In this document: piece by piece, positions 7,683-16,301 of the stretch
How the letters are laid out: each line of letters begins with the position of its first letter
Position numbering within the stretch: position 1 is the stretch's first letter
Assembly: GCA_031385545.1 (NCBI GenBank)
Contig: JANNBN010000037.1
Location: 1-48,474, forward strand
Length of the DNA stretch: 48,474 bases
Source: JANNBN01 sp031385545
GTDB lineage: Bacteria; Actinomycetota; Acidimicrobiia; Acidimicrobiales; JANYDT01
Direction: 5' to 3'
The notes under the pieces: generated by a model
The model's input: only the letters and a program-made list of their open reading frames with translations
Databases searched by the model: none
Told to the model about the DNA's origin: nothing
Translations under genes and position numbers: made by a program

Positions 7683-8429
7683 ATGAGCACGCTGATCCTC
7701 TTGCGCCACGGCGAAAGCCGCTGGAACGTCGAAAACCGCTTCACCGGCTGGTACGACGTGGACCTGACCGAAAAGGGTGAACACGAGGCGGTGAACGGCG
7801 GACAACAGCTCGCTGCCGCCGGCGTGCTGCCCGATGTGGTTCACACGTCCGTGCTGCGCCGGGCCATCCGCACCAGTCAGCTGGCACTTGATGCGTGCGA
7901 CCGGCACTGGATTCCCACACGTCGTTCGTGGCGGTTGAACGAACGCCACTACGGTGACCTGCAGGGCAAAGACAAAACAGAGACGCTGCAGGCGTTCGGC
8001 GAGGACCAGTTCCTGATCTGGCGCCGCAGCTTTGACGTACCTCCGCCCCCGGTTGCATCGGGTTCCGAGCACCACCCGTCGCACGACCCGCGTTATGCGC
8101 AGTTGCCACCGGAAGTGCTCCCGGCGACCGAGTGCCTTGCGGATGTGTTGGTGCGCATGCTGCCCTACTGGCAGGACGCCATAGTCCCGGACCTGGCCGA
8201 CGGTCGAACCGTGCTGGTCACGGCCCACGGCAACAGCCTTCGGGCGTTGGTGATGCACCTGAACCGCCTCACCACCGACGAGGTCATCGCGCTCAACATC
8301 CCCACGGGCATGCCGTTGCGGTTCGAGCTGGATTCGCACATGCGACCCGTTTCGAGCGCGTACCTCGACCCCGAGGCTGCCACCGCAGCTGCACACGCAG
8401 TGGCGAACCAGGGCAAGAACCAGCCGTAG
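7683..8429 (+). CDS. gpmA: 2,3-bisphosphoglycerate-dependent phosphoglycerate mutase
   Basis: Interconverts 3- and 2-phosphoglycerate in glycolysis/gluconeogenesis. 248 aa, normal length. The phosphohistidine motif LLRHGESRWN is at residues 5-14. SVLRRAIRT, LNERHYGDLQGKDK and the second catalytic His in VTAHGNSLRALV are all present. It starts 3 bp after the deaminase gene, so it probably shares that transcript, and it ends before a set of tandem repeats and a strong hairpin. Confidence 0.95.
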   Translation: MSTLILLRHGESRWNVENRFTGWYDVDLTEKGEHEAVNGGQQLAAAGVLPDVVHTSVLRRAIRTSQLALDACDRHWIPTRRSWRLNERHYGDLQGKDKTETLQAFGEDQFLIWRRSFDVPPPPVASGSEHHPSHDPRYAQLPPEVLPATECLADVLVRMLPYWQDAIVPDLADGRTVLVTAHGNSLRALVMHLNRLTTDEVIALNIPTGMPLRFELDSHMRPVSSAYLDPEAATAAAHAVANQGKNQP

Positions 8430-8449
8430 CACCGCGGCCAACACCGAAC

Positions 8450-8505
8450 AGCTGGAACATCAGAGCTGGGACATCGGAGCTGGGACATCGGAGCTGGGAC
8501 ATGAC
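8450..8505. repeat. four tandem 14-bp repeats
   Basis: Units at 8450, 8464, 8478 and 8492 follow AGCTGGGACATCGG; the outer copies carry changes. The array lies between gpmA and its hairpin. It has no spacers, so it is not a CRISPR. No role is apparent. Confidence 0.75.
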
Positions 8506-8533
8506 GAAGGGGCACTCCGAAGAGTGCCCCTTC
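8506..8533. terminator. bidirectional hairpin terminator
   Basis: A perfect 12-bp stem (GAAGGGGCACTC at 8506-8517 with its complement at 8522-8533) closes a CGAA loop. It lies between gpmA and the convergent surface-protein gene and would serve both directions. There is no long T run, so efficiency is uncertain. Confidence 0.65.
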
Positions 8534-8594
8534 AACCAGTGTGGTGTCGGCCTTGGCCGGGCCTTGCTCCCGGGTGGTTGGGAGTCAATTGTCG

Positions 8595-10592
8595 TCAGCT
8601 CAACGTCACTGAAGCCCTGACTGCCTTCATCTGTCGACGGCTGACGTGAATGAGTGCCAGACCCAACAACAGCAGGACCGCTGACGCTTGGACCATGGGG
8701 CGGGTGTTGGCGCCGGTGACGCTGAGATCCTCGGTCGGCTCGCTGACCTCTGCCACCGTGTTGTCGAGAACCTGCACCCTGACGGTCGTTGGCGCAGCCA
8801 CCGTGGTGACGGCTGCAGTTGTCGGTGCGACCGTGGTTGGCGTCGCCGTTGTCGGGGCGACGCTGGCGGGGACGACGGTGTTGATGCAGGCTGGATCACT
8901 GAGTGAGAGCTTCGTGGCGGCGATGAACACCGGCTGGGCCGTCACGGTTGCGGTGGAGCACTGGGCTGCGCTGACCGGAGCGGTCTTGCAATCACTGCTG
9001 CCGCCGGAAAGGGTTGTGTATTCGAAGCCAGTTCCCAACGGCAGGAAGCCGACGGTCTTGGCGCACCCGGCGATGGTATCGGTGACCACCACGTCGACCA
9101 GGCCGACGTTGCCACAATTGGTCAGCACGATGCGGTATTCCGCTTGAGTCCCGAACGTGATGAGGGCGGCAGTCGAAGCGTCCTGGGCATCGAGCCACTC
9201 ACCATTGGTTCCAGCTTGACGAACGTACTTCTTGATGCCGATGCAGCCGCTGGGGGCGACTGTGCGGGGGACGGTTGTCGCGACTGTGGTTGCAACGGTC
9301 GTCGGAGCCAGTGTTGTTGGGGCCAGTGTTGTTGGAACGGCCGTTGTCGCAGTGGTCGGCTCGACGACAGTCGTAGGTGCGGCGGTGCTAGGTGCGGCGG
9401 TGCTAGGTGCGGCGGTGCTGGGTGCGACGGTGGTGGGTGCGGCGGTGCTGGGTGCGGCGGTGGTGGGTTCGACCGTTGTCGGAGTCGCGGTTGTCGGAAC
9501 GACGGTCGAGCGGGGATAGACGTTGACGGGATCCGACGCTTTCAACCATCCGACCGGTCGGCCGCTCACCAACGACTGGGCCTTCGCGGTTGCGGTCGAC
9601 GTGATCGGCTCGGTGATGTCGGTGCTGATGCAGGCTGACGAACCCTCGGTGCTCGTGGAGTAGCTCGTGCTTGCGCCGACGGCCAGGCTGCCGGCGATGC
9701 TCTTCGAGCATCCGGGTATCGTGTCGTTGACAACGATATTCACAAGCTCCGTCTCGCCGCAGTTGCTGACCGTGATCCGGTATTCGGCAGAACCGCCCAT
9801 GGCGACCCGCAGCGCTGCGTCGGGTGTCTGCGCATCAAGCCACTCGTCGCTGCTCCCAGCGGCGCGGGTTTCCTTCTTCACGCCCAGACACGGCTTGACC
9901 ACGTTGATCGCAGCGGATTCCGACAGCGTATAGGGGGTCTTGGAAGGATCTTCCAGCGCAACACGTGTGACCGAAACGGTGTGGATCAGGTCCTCTGCGG
10001 TACCCGTCGCCCGAGCCTGCACGTTCTCGACGGTACATTCGAACTCCAGGCTTCCTTCTGCTTCGACCCGTACCGGGTTGATCACGTCACAACCTTGCGG
10101 TGGGGTGGACGGGTTGTCCGTGGTCGAAGAAGCAGTGACGTCGCTATTGCTCATGTACGCATATCCGTCGGACTTCACCCCGAGGAATCGGGGGTAGACG
10201 CGAATGCGGAAACGTGCTGTTTCTCCTTCGACGAAGGTCGGAATGCCAGCCTGTTTCACGTCGTATCGCTTGAAATAGCCAACCTTCAGCGGCACCTCAT
10301 CGATGGGCGGAGTGATTGCCGATGCCGGATCGGCATCGCTCCAGGTTGTTCCGTCGTTGAGGAGCGCCTCGTCCTGGATGAGCATGTCGAGTTCGGCGAG
10401 CGCATCGCGCTTTCCCAACCCGTCCTGTGCCAATGATCGGGTGACGATGTTCGTGGCCTCGGACGCATCGGCGACGGGGCTGACGAATGCAGTAGCCAAC
10501 ATCATGACGCCGGCCCCGAGAACACAGGCCACACCTGCTGCCCGTGTCGTCTTCGTGCGGTCAATCCGCAACGACGGTCGAATGCTGTTCAC
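8595..10592 (-). CDS. secreted repeat protein with LPXTG-like cell-wall sorting tail
   Basis: About 665 aa. GTG at 10592 is preceded by GGAG seven bases upstream. A signal peptide (GVACVLGAGVMMLATAFVSP) ends near VADASEA. After an N-terminal domain come two related modules of about 100 residues (CLGVKKETRAAG...AEYRITVSNCGETELVNIVV and CIGIKKYVRQAG...AEYRIVLTNCGNVGLVDVVV). They resemble DUF11-like beta-sandwich surface repeats with conserved Cys. Thr/Ala/Pro repeats (TTVAPSTAAPSTAAP type) link them. The C-terminus has LSVTGAN, a hydrophobic stretch (AVLLLLGLALI) and HVSRRQMK, an LPXTG-like sorting signal with Ser for Pro. It is likely wall-anchored; no sortase is in the window. Confidence 0.75.
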   Translation of the reverse strand: MNSIRPSLRIDRTKTTRAAGVACVLGAGVMMLATAFVSPVADASEATNIVTRSLAQDGLGKRDALAELDMLIQDEALLNDGTTWSDADPASAITPPIDEVPLKVGYFKRYDVKQAGIPTFVEGETARFRIRVYPRFLGVKSDGYAYMSNSDVTASSTTDNPSTPPQGCDVINPVRVEAEGSLEFECTVENVQARATGTAEDLIHTVSVTRVALEDPSKTPYTLSESAAINVVKPCLGVKKETRAAGSSDEWLDAQTPDAALRVAMGGSAEYRITVSNCGETELVNIVVNDTIPGCSKSIAGSLAVGASTSYSTSTEGSSACISTDITEPITSTATAKAQSLVSGRPVGWLKASDPVNVYPRSTVVPTTATPTTVEPTTAAPSTAAPTTVAPSTAAPSTAAPSTAAPTTVVEPTTATTAVPTTLAPTTLAPTTVATTVATTVPRTVAPSGCIGIKKYVRQAGTNGEWLDAQDASTAALITFGTQAEYRIVLTNCGNVGLVDVVVTDTIAGCAKTVGFLPLGTGFEYTTLSGGSSDCKTAPVSAAQCSTATVTAQPVFIAATKLSLSDPACINTVVPASVAPTTATPTTVAPTTAAVTTVAAPTTVRVQVLDNTVAEVSEPTEDLSVTGANTRPMVQASAVLLLLGLALIHVSRRQMKAVRASVTLS

Positions 10593-10764
10593 CTGGTCTC
10601 CTAGCGTGGTTGGACCCAAACGGTATGGGCGCTCATCCCTGAATACCCGCTCACCTTAGTGACAGCGATCGCGAACTTCATCACGCAGAGTGGTGACTTG
10701 CCACATTTCGTGGCAGGCACGTTCGCTTCACCCGTTCGCAAGGACGAGCTAGCGTCTCGCCACG

Positions 10765-11769
10765 ATGAACGCAGGGTCGCTGGTCTGGCACCGAGATCCG
10801 CCCGTGCCCGAAGGCGGCCGTCCCGCCTTGTGCTTGGCGGCCTTCGACGGGTGGAACGATGCAGGTGAAGCGGCAAGCCGCACAGTGCGTCGTCTGGCCG
10901 AGTTATGGCAGGCGACGCCGCTTGCGTCCATCGATCCTGAAGATTTCATCGATTTCTCCTCCACCCGGCCGATGGTGGAGCGGCGGGGCGGTGACCGCGT
11001 CGTTCGCTGGCCGTCCATTGAAATTTCACTGGGTACCTCGCCGGCGGGGCAGCCGGTGCTGTTCGTCGTCGGGCCGGAACCGCAACTGCGGTGGCGAACC
11101 TTCTGTTCGATGCTGGGTGAGGTCTTCGGGACCGCCGGCGTCGACATGGTGCTCCTCCTCGGTGCCTTGCTGACCGACGTGCCCCACACACGGCCAACCC
11201 GGATCAGCCAGACGGCCGCAACGCAAGCCCTTGCAGGCAAGCACGGTTTCACGGTCAGTCGATATGAGGGCCCCACCGGTATCGTCGGGGTGCTTGCCGA
11301 TGCGTGCCAGCAGTTCGGCATCGAAGCGGTGTCGATGTGGGCATCGGTCCCGCACTACCTGCCCGGCAGCCAGGCGCCACGCGCCGCACTTGCGCTCATC
11401 GAAGCCGTTGGCTTGTTCCTTGAGTTTCCGGTCTCGCCGCTTGAGTTGCATGTCGAGGCCGCCGAGTTCGATCGCCAGATCAACGACGTTGTCGAAGGTG
11501 ACGAAGACATGCGCCGGTACGTGTCGCAGCTCGAAGAACGGTTCGACCTCGGCGACGATGACGATGACGATGACGACGATGACGATGACGACGACGACGA
11601 TGATGACGACGATGTTGGCGACGTCTCCGACGAGGCGGTACTGCCTTCCGAACTGCCTTCCGACGACGTGGTGGTGAACGGTTCGCTGACCGACGCAACC
11701 GGACGGCCGTTGACCGGTGACGTGCTGGCAGCCGAACTGGAACAATTCCTGCGGGAACGTGACAGCTGA
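10765..11769 (+). CDS. PAC2 family protein with a 20-Asp run
   Basis: 334 aa. Residues about 1-245 are a PAC2 domain (LAAFDGWNDAGEAASRTVRR, VVGPEPQLRWRTF, LLGALLTDVPHTRP, HYLPGSQAPRAALAL). This fold is shared with proteasome-assembly chaperone 2 and with actinobacterial proteins of unknown role. Residues 264-283 are 20 consecutive Asp encoded by mixed GAC/GAT codons, followed by an acidic tail with a short folded-looking end (GRPLTGDVLAAELEQFL). A TAGCGT box 9 bases before the ATG could be the -10. It is divergent from the surface-protein gene, 172 bp apart. Confidence 0.85.
   Translation: MNAGSLVWHRDPPVPEGGRPALCLAAFDGWNDAGEAASRTVRRLAELWQATPLASIDPEDFIDFSSTRPMVERRGGDRVVRWPSIEISLGTSPAGQPVLFVVGPEPQLRWRTFCSMLGEVFGTAGVDMVLLLGALLTDVPHTRPTRISQTAATQALAGKHGFTVSRYEGPTGIVGVLADACQQFGIEAVSMWASVPHYLPGSQAPRAALALIEAVGLFLEFPVSPLELHVEAAEFDRQINDVVEGDEDMRRYVSQLEERFDLGDDDDDDDDDDDDDDDDDDDDVGDVSDEAVLPSELPSDDVVVNGSLTDATGRPLTGDVLAAELEQFLRERDS
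11554..11613 (+). repeat. GAC/GAT simple repeat encoding poly-Asp
   Basis: Twenty Asp codons in a row inside the PAC2 gene, 12 GAC and 8 GAT. The codon mixture argues against a single recent slippage event. Confidence 0.9.
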
Positions 11770-11881
11770 GTTCTTGACCTGACTCCCCGGACCACACTGC
11801 GCGCGTTGAACGCTCCTCGGCGGCGAACTAGAACGGGAGAGCGCTGTTTCCCGGTCACGCTGGGTGTCGAGCCGTTCACTG

Positions 11882-13546
11882 ATGCCACCCGACTTGCACC
11901 CCTCAGACGAATCCGCAGGTCAACCCGGCTTCGGCCGCGGTCGGCGCTGGGTCGACGTCCGGGTTCCATCCCTTGCAGCTGTCACCGTCCTGCTTGCTGA
12001 CGTCGCCCGCACTTCGCCCGTACCAGTTCGGCTCGGAGGGCCGATCACCTCGCTGGTGCTCGCGTCCCTCCTGGACTCCCCGCGCGGTGATCTCGCTGCG
12101 TGCGGAATTACGGCCTGGGTCGAGACCGACCGCCGCGACGATCGCCGTGACGGTTGGACGACCGACCGCGTTGGCTTGCAAGGTCGGTGGGTGCTTTTCG
12201 ACCAGGTTCTGGGAATTGTTGCGTCCGGCTCGTCTGCCGATGGCATCCCGCCAGCCGGCCATCCGGTGTGGCGAGACCTGAGCGCACAGTTTCGGCCGCC
12301 AGACATCAATGTCCAGGCGTGGCAACGGGTCGATCGCACCACGTGGGTGCTTCACGATGGAGATGGCGACATGTTTGCCGAACTCGTCATCGACGAGCAG
12401 CGCAGGATGGGAACGCACGAGGCCTCCGTCGAGGCAAGGCTGGTGTCGCCCTCCCACCACCGCATCTTCGATGCGCTCATCGAACCGCTCAACGCGTGCT
12501 TCGGCGTGGCCGGATCCAATGCTCGCCTCACCGGTCGGACCGTGATGCAGGCCCAGGATGCCGAATGGAAACGCACGCTCGGGTTCTCCGATGCACCCCC
12601 TGAGAGCGATGGATCGCCTCTGGTGACAGGTGAACCCGAGTCCGCTGATGTCGGTCAACAGCGGGCACACCAGGCAGAGGAGGGTTCGAAGCTGGACGAC
12701 CTTTCCTGGGTGATTCGAGCTGCGGTCGATGTCGATACCGCAGCACGCACCCGGCGAGAACCCAACGGCGAATATCTCCGCTCGGTAGCTGGTCTGGTGG
12801 GAGCGGCACCGGCGATGCGAACTCTCTACGCCGAGGCCGGGCAATGTCTCGACGCGATGTTGGCAGATCTGGTTTCCGCCGAGTCCGTGCTGGTACGCGC
12901 CGGCGATGAGGCGTGGGCAGTGCGTCGCCTCGCGAAAGCGGTCGGATCCCAAGCCGCATCCGATCGGTCCGAATCAGTTCAACGCGTTCGCGAAGGTGAC
13001 GGAGCTGATCGACGTGGTTGGAACCATGTTGTCAGCCCTGCCGATGAGGGGTCCGACGCGCTCGCAGGCCGTGCATCGACGCTGCGGAGCATGGTGTTGG
13101 CGATGCTCGAACAGCCAGAACCGGCCGGGCCGGCGGCGTGGGCCATCTTGACGACAGGCCTGACCAGTTCCGTCGAAGCGTGGATCACCGCGCACCGCAA
13201 CCAGCGCAAACCGCTGGACATCAGCCGGACCGCCGCGTTGCGAGTAGCGATCAGCGCATACCGATTGGCCAGTGAAGCGACCCTTGGGTCGGACCGCTCG
13301 CACCACGCTCGGATGCACGCCTTGGTCGTTGGACTGGACCAGGACCTGCGATGGGTACGGCGGCGGACGGCCGTGCTGACCGTGATCGACAGGGCCACCG
13401 CTGCTCCCGCTCTTCCGCTCGCGCCCGCCGAGTGGATGCGCGTCGGGGTCTATGCCAACGAACTGCGCACCGCTGTTCCGCGGCGCCTTGCACGGGCGAG
13501 ACGGCGAGCGCGGCGTTTGCAACGCGAGCTGAGCCGGGTCCGCTGA
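11882..13546 (+). CDS. unknown 554-aa protein
   Basis: A soluble, Arg/Ala-rich protein with no signal peptide or clear membrane segment. The N-terminal half (to about residue 230) has beta-rich segments (VRLGGPITSLVLASLL, WVLFDQVLGIVASG). The C-terminal half is helical, with WVIRAAVDVDTAARTRRE and WAILTTGLTSSVEAWITAHR, and ends in a very basic tail (LARARRRARRLQREL). I recognise no family or catalytic motif. The ATG at 11882 is chosen; GTG 11864 is possible. It lies 112 bp after the PAC2 gene and may be co-transcribed. It converges on the NHEJ/lnt operon. Confidence 0.7.
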   Translation: MPPDLHPSDESAGQPGFGRGRRWVDVRVPSLAAVTVLLADVARTSPVPVRLGGPITSLVLASLLDSPRGDLAACGITAWVETDRRDDRRDGWTTDRVGLQGRWVLFDQVLGIVASGSSADGIPPAGHPVWRDLSAQFRPPDINVQAWQRVDRTTWVLHDGDGDMFAELVIDEQRRMGTHEASVEARLVSPSHHRIFDALIEPLNACFGVAGSNARLTGRTVMQAQDAEWKRTLGFSDAPPESDGSPLVTGEPESADVGQQRAHQAEEGSKLDDLSWVIRAAVDVDTAARTRREPNGEYLRSVAGLVGAAPAMRTLYAEAGQCLDAMLADLVSAESVLVRAGDEAWAVRRLAKAVGSQAASDRSESVQRVREGDGADRRGWNHVVSPADEGSDALAGRASTLRSMVLAMLEQPEPAGPAAWAILTTGLTSSVEAWITAHRNQRKPLDISRTAALRVAISAYRLASEATLGSDRSHHARMHALVVGLDQDLRWVRRRTAVLTVIDRATAAPALPLAPAEWMRVGVYANELRTAVPRRLARARRRARRLQRELSRVR

Positions 13547-13574
13547 CTGGTTGCAACCGGTTCGCCAGTGTTCA

Positions 13575-13630
13575 GTCCCCAGTGTTCAGTGTTCAGTGCT
13601 CCAGGGTTCAGTGCTCCAGGGTTCAGTGCT
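13575..13630. repeat. tandem GTTCAGTGCTCCAGG repeats
   Basis: Two full 15-bp units (13591-13605, 13606-13620) and a partial third, preceded by shorter CAGTGTTCAGT copies from about 13575. They sit between convergent genes and have no visible spacer structure or hairpin. Confidence 0.7.
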
Positions 13631-13635
13631 CGCAC

Positions 13636-13760
13636 AACCTTGCCGTCGTAGCGCAGCGACAGGTCCTCGAATGGAGTGGTGACTGAGATCTGAAGTGCAT
13701 GCTTTCGTTGAAGTTCGGCTCGGGTCCGAGCTCGTGCATGTATTCGTCGTGTGGTTCAGG
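13636..13760 (-). pseudogene. gene remnant, possibly of a hydratase-like (DUF7064/7065-type) protein
   Basis: The minus strand contains EPHDEYMHELGPEPNFNESM (about 13758-13699) and, after a frame change, ISVTTPFEDLSLRYDGKVV (13690-13636). The first resembles the conserved start, and the second an internal segment, of a large actinobacterial family I recall as carotenoid-hydratase-like. The family name is from memory and uncertain. Both pieces read like protein but cannot form one intact gene, so I call a deletion remnant. Confidence 0.35.
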
Positions 13761-13814
13761 TCGGACGGCCAAGAGCGGTCCCCCTACGAGTGCACGGCGC
13801 GCGAGCCCAACCCG

Positions 13815-15392
13815 TCAGCGGGGTGCACTCAGGCCTGTTCGACGAAGCCGCGCCAGGGCTGCGAACGCACCGGCGATCAACAACGCCGGAACGTCGTTGA
13901 AGCGAACGTAGGGAGTCCGGTCATGGTGCGGTGTGTATACGGCCGCAAAGACGGAACGTTCGCCGAGACGGGAGAGCCTCTGCACAGTTCCGTCGGCGGT
14001 GATGAAGCCGCTGTACCCCGTTGGTCCTGCCTGAAACACGTCGCGGTTGGTCTCCAGCGCGCGCAACTGTGCTGCGGCAACCTGTTGCGAGGGCAGTTGC
14101 GTGGTGCGGTACGACGATGCGTTGGTGGGGATCAGCAGTACTTCTGCCCCGGCGTTGACGGCGCCGCGGGAACGGTCGTCGAAGAACCCCTCGTAGGAGA
14201 TGAGCACCCCGTAGGTCACCCCGTTGGCGCTGAGTGTTCCCGGCGCTGTTCCGGGGCGAGCGTCTCGGCTGGGTAGGTCGGCGAGCCCCAGCCCTTCGAT
14301 CTGCTTGCGGAGCGGGAAATATTCACCGAACGGGACCCGTCGCGCCTTGTCGTAGCGATCGACCAACTGCCCGTCCGGACCAATCATCACTTGTGCATTG
14401 AGAAACTCGGTGGGACCCCCGTCCTCGGTGATCCCGACGCTGAGGAACGTGCCGGTGAGCTGCTGAATCTGCTGGTAGCGCGTCGACGTAGCGAACGTTT
14501 CGCTGTCGACGGTGTTCTCGGGCCACAGCACCAGTGCAACCGGAATATTGGAATCCGCCAGAGCGTCCTTGGTGGCCTGCACGTGCGCTTCGAACGTTCG
14601 ACGAGCATTGTCGGCCGATGCCAGCAACCCGCGTGGTCCGCCGCCCTGGACAACCATCACGGACTTTGCGCCGGGATTGTCCGGGGGCGTTCCTGGGGAC
14701 CGGGAAAGGGACACAACCCCCGGAAGCAGGACGCAGCAGGCCAGCAGCCCGGCTGGAACTCGCACGTCTCCCACGCCTCGCAAACCTCGCCACCCTCCTC
14801 GCACCGCAACGTGTTCGATGATCGTAAGCGCGCACAGTGATGTGGCTGCAACCAGACCGACCAGACCGAGGCGGCCCAACCATCCGACGACAGGGGCAAA
14901 CCAGCCGTTGGCCTGGCCCAGGTCGATGCCGCCCAGTGGCAATCCACCGAAGGGCCACAGCGAACGCGCTGAATCCCCAATCATCAGCGCGCTGATGAGA
15001 CCGAAACGGACCCGAACTGGGCTGGACCGCCTCGGAACCAACACGGTGGCGGCGACGGCCGTGATGCCAGCCTCGAGCAAGCCCACGAAGATGCCGCCGG
15101 GCAACGAGAACGCGGTCATCCACCACAGCGACGGAACGTACAGCGCTGCTGCCCACAGGAACGTCAACCCGAACCGAGTCCGCCTGCGAGAAGCGGGCCG
15201 GTAAGCCGTTGCGAGGAGCGCCACCCCAGGAATTACGAGCGGCCACCATCCGAACGGCGGCACGGTCAGGGTGGTGAGGAAACCCCCGAGCAGCGCCCTG
15301 GTCCATAGAGGCACTCGAGTAAGGACCGAAACCTGCGTCGTCTGTCGATCAGCTTCGATTTCGTCGCCTGCCGGCGTCACCGTTGCCGTCAC
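13815..15392 (-). CDS. lnt: apolipoprotein N-acyltransferase (Lnt-like), Cys nucleophile replaced by Ser
   Basis: Lnt transfers an acyl chain to the N-terminal Cys of lipoproteins at the membrane. About 525 aa. Several N-terminal membrane segments (ALLGGFLTTLTVPPFGWWPL, FGLTFLWAAALYVPSLWW, GLVGLVAATSLCAL) are followed by a nitrilase domain. The expected Glu (VLWPENTVDS) and Lys (YDKARRVPFGEYFP) are present. The position of the catalytic Cys in (I/V)CYE reads GVLISYEGFFDD, with Ser encoded by TCC. Activity is therefore doubtful or altered. GTG 15392 overlaps the stop of the upstream polymerase gene as GTGA, implying coupling. The frame extends further upstream, but only inside that gene. Confidence 0.82.
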   Translation of the reverse strand: MTATVTPAGDEIEADRQTTQVSVLTRVPLWTRALLGGFLTTLTVPPFGWWPLVIPGVALLATAYRPASRRRTRFGLTFLWAAALYVPSLWWMTAFSLPGGIFVGLLEAGITAVAATVLVPRRSSPVRVRFGLISALMIGDSARSLWPFGGLPLGGIDLGQANGWFAPVVGWLGRLGLVGLVAATSLCALTIIEHVAVRGGWRGLRGVGDVRVPAGLLACCVLLPGVVSLSRSPGTPPDNPGAKSVMVVQGGGPRGLLASADNARRTFEAHVQATKDALADSNIPVALVLWPENTVDSETFATSTRYQQIQQLTGTFLSVGITEDGGPTEFLNAQVMIGPDGQLVDRYDKARRVPFGEYFPLRKQIEGLGLADLPSRDARPGTAPGTLSANGVTYGVLISYEGFFDDRSRGAVNAGAEVLLIPTNASSYRTTQLPSQQVAAAQLRALETNRDVFQAGPTGYSGFITADGTVQRLSRLGERSVFAAVYTPHHDRTPYVRFNDVPALLIAGAFAALARLRRTGLSAPR

Positions 15393-16297
15393 GGTGCCCA
15401 CGGCGGGCCGAAAAGATCGCCCTGCGTGGCGACGCGGTCGAGAACCTCGGCAGCGGTGAAGCGCAGCGGCTCTCCGTCGGCTGCTGCATCGATTTCGTCC
15501 CACGACACCGGTGTGCTGACCGTCGGGTCCGTCCGGGCTCGCAGTGAGTACACGGCCACAGTGGTCTTCGCCGGTACGTTCTGACTCCAGTCGATCAGAA
15601 CCTTGTTCTCGCGCAGGTCCTTGGTCATCCGTGAGACAACCAGTAAGGGGTTAGCTCGTTCCAGCCCCTCGGCAACCTGTTTGGCGAACGCTGTCGTGCC
15701 GGCGACGCCTCCGTATTCCATCGGCGCGGGCGGGGTTGCGTAGAGCTGCAGGCCCTTCGATCCGCTGGTCTTGGCTGCCATGGTGAAGCCCAGCGGCGTG
15801 ATGAGTTCGCGGATCAGTTGTGCGACCTGCGAGCACTGCCGAATGTCGGTGTTGGGACCTGGGTCGAGGTCGAACACGATGCGATCCGGAACCGTCGATC
15901 GGGGTGGTTGGCCACTCGGCCCATCGCCGTCGCGGTGCATCGGGACGTGCAGTTCGATGGCTGCCATGTTGCCTGCCCATGCGAGTGCGGCAAGTTCGTT
16001 GACGATGCCGTAGCTGACGTCATTGCGATCGATCCTGTCGAACCAGTCCGGCGCGTGGGTTGGAAGGTTCTTCGCGAAGAAACTCTTGTTGTTCACGCCA
16101 TCTGGAAACCGGACCATCGTGCAGGCGCGCCCTGCAAGGTGCGGAAGCATCACGGGTGCTATGCGCACGTAGTAATCGATGACCTGGCCCTTGGTGAACC
16201 CGTTCGGTGTGTCGGGGTAGAGGTTCTTATCGAGGTTCGACAGGCCGAGTGTGCGACCCTCGATGACAACGCTGGTGGCCGCGCCGGCAGTCGCCAT
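15389..16297 (-). CDS. LigD-type polymerase (primase-like AEP) of NHEJ
   Basis: Adds nucleotides during end joining. About 302 aa from the ATG at 16297, the length of a stand-alone LigD polymerase domain. Features are NLDKNLYPDTPNGFTKGQVIDYY near the N-terminus (given in part: YPDTPNGFTKGQVIDYY), WAGNMAAIELHVP, the catalytic Asp pair in RIVFDLDPGPN, the TSGSKGLQLY loop, and DLRENKVLIDWSQN. It begins 4 bp after the ku stop and ends in a GTGA overlap with lnt. The nuclease (phosphoesterase) domain of full LigD is absent from this operon. Confidence 0.92.
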   Translation of the reverse strand: MATAGAATSVVIEGRTLGLSNLDKNLYPDTPNGFTKGQVIDYYVRIAPVMLPHLAGRACTMVRFPDGVNNKSFFAKNLPTHAPDWFDRIDRNDVSYGIVNELAALAWAGNMAAIELHVPMHRDGDGPSGQPPRSTVPDRIVFDLDPGPNTDIRQCSQVAQLIRELITPLGFTMAAKTSGSKGLQLYATPPAPMEYGGVAGTTAFAKQVAEGLERANPLLVVSRMTKDLRENKVLIDWSQNVPAKTTVAVYSLRARTDPTVSTPVSWDEIDAAADGEPLRFTAAEVLDRVATQGDLFGPPWAP

Positions 16298-16301
16298 GGG
16301 T

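Noticed and set aside
7005..8444. 479-codon minus-strand frame opposite the deaminase and gpmA
   Set aside because: It is antisense to two clearly recognised genes and has His/Arg-rich composition typical of high-GC shadow frames.
8450..8505. Short tandem repeats considered as a CRISPR array
   Set aside because: Units are 14 bp and contiguous, with no spacers and no cas genes nearby.
9220..9520. GC-rich repeats considered as a non-coding repeat locus
   Set aside because: They are in frame with the surface-protein gene and encode its Thr/Ala/Pro linker.
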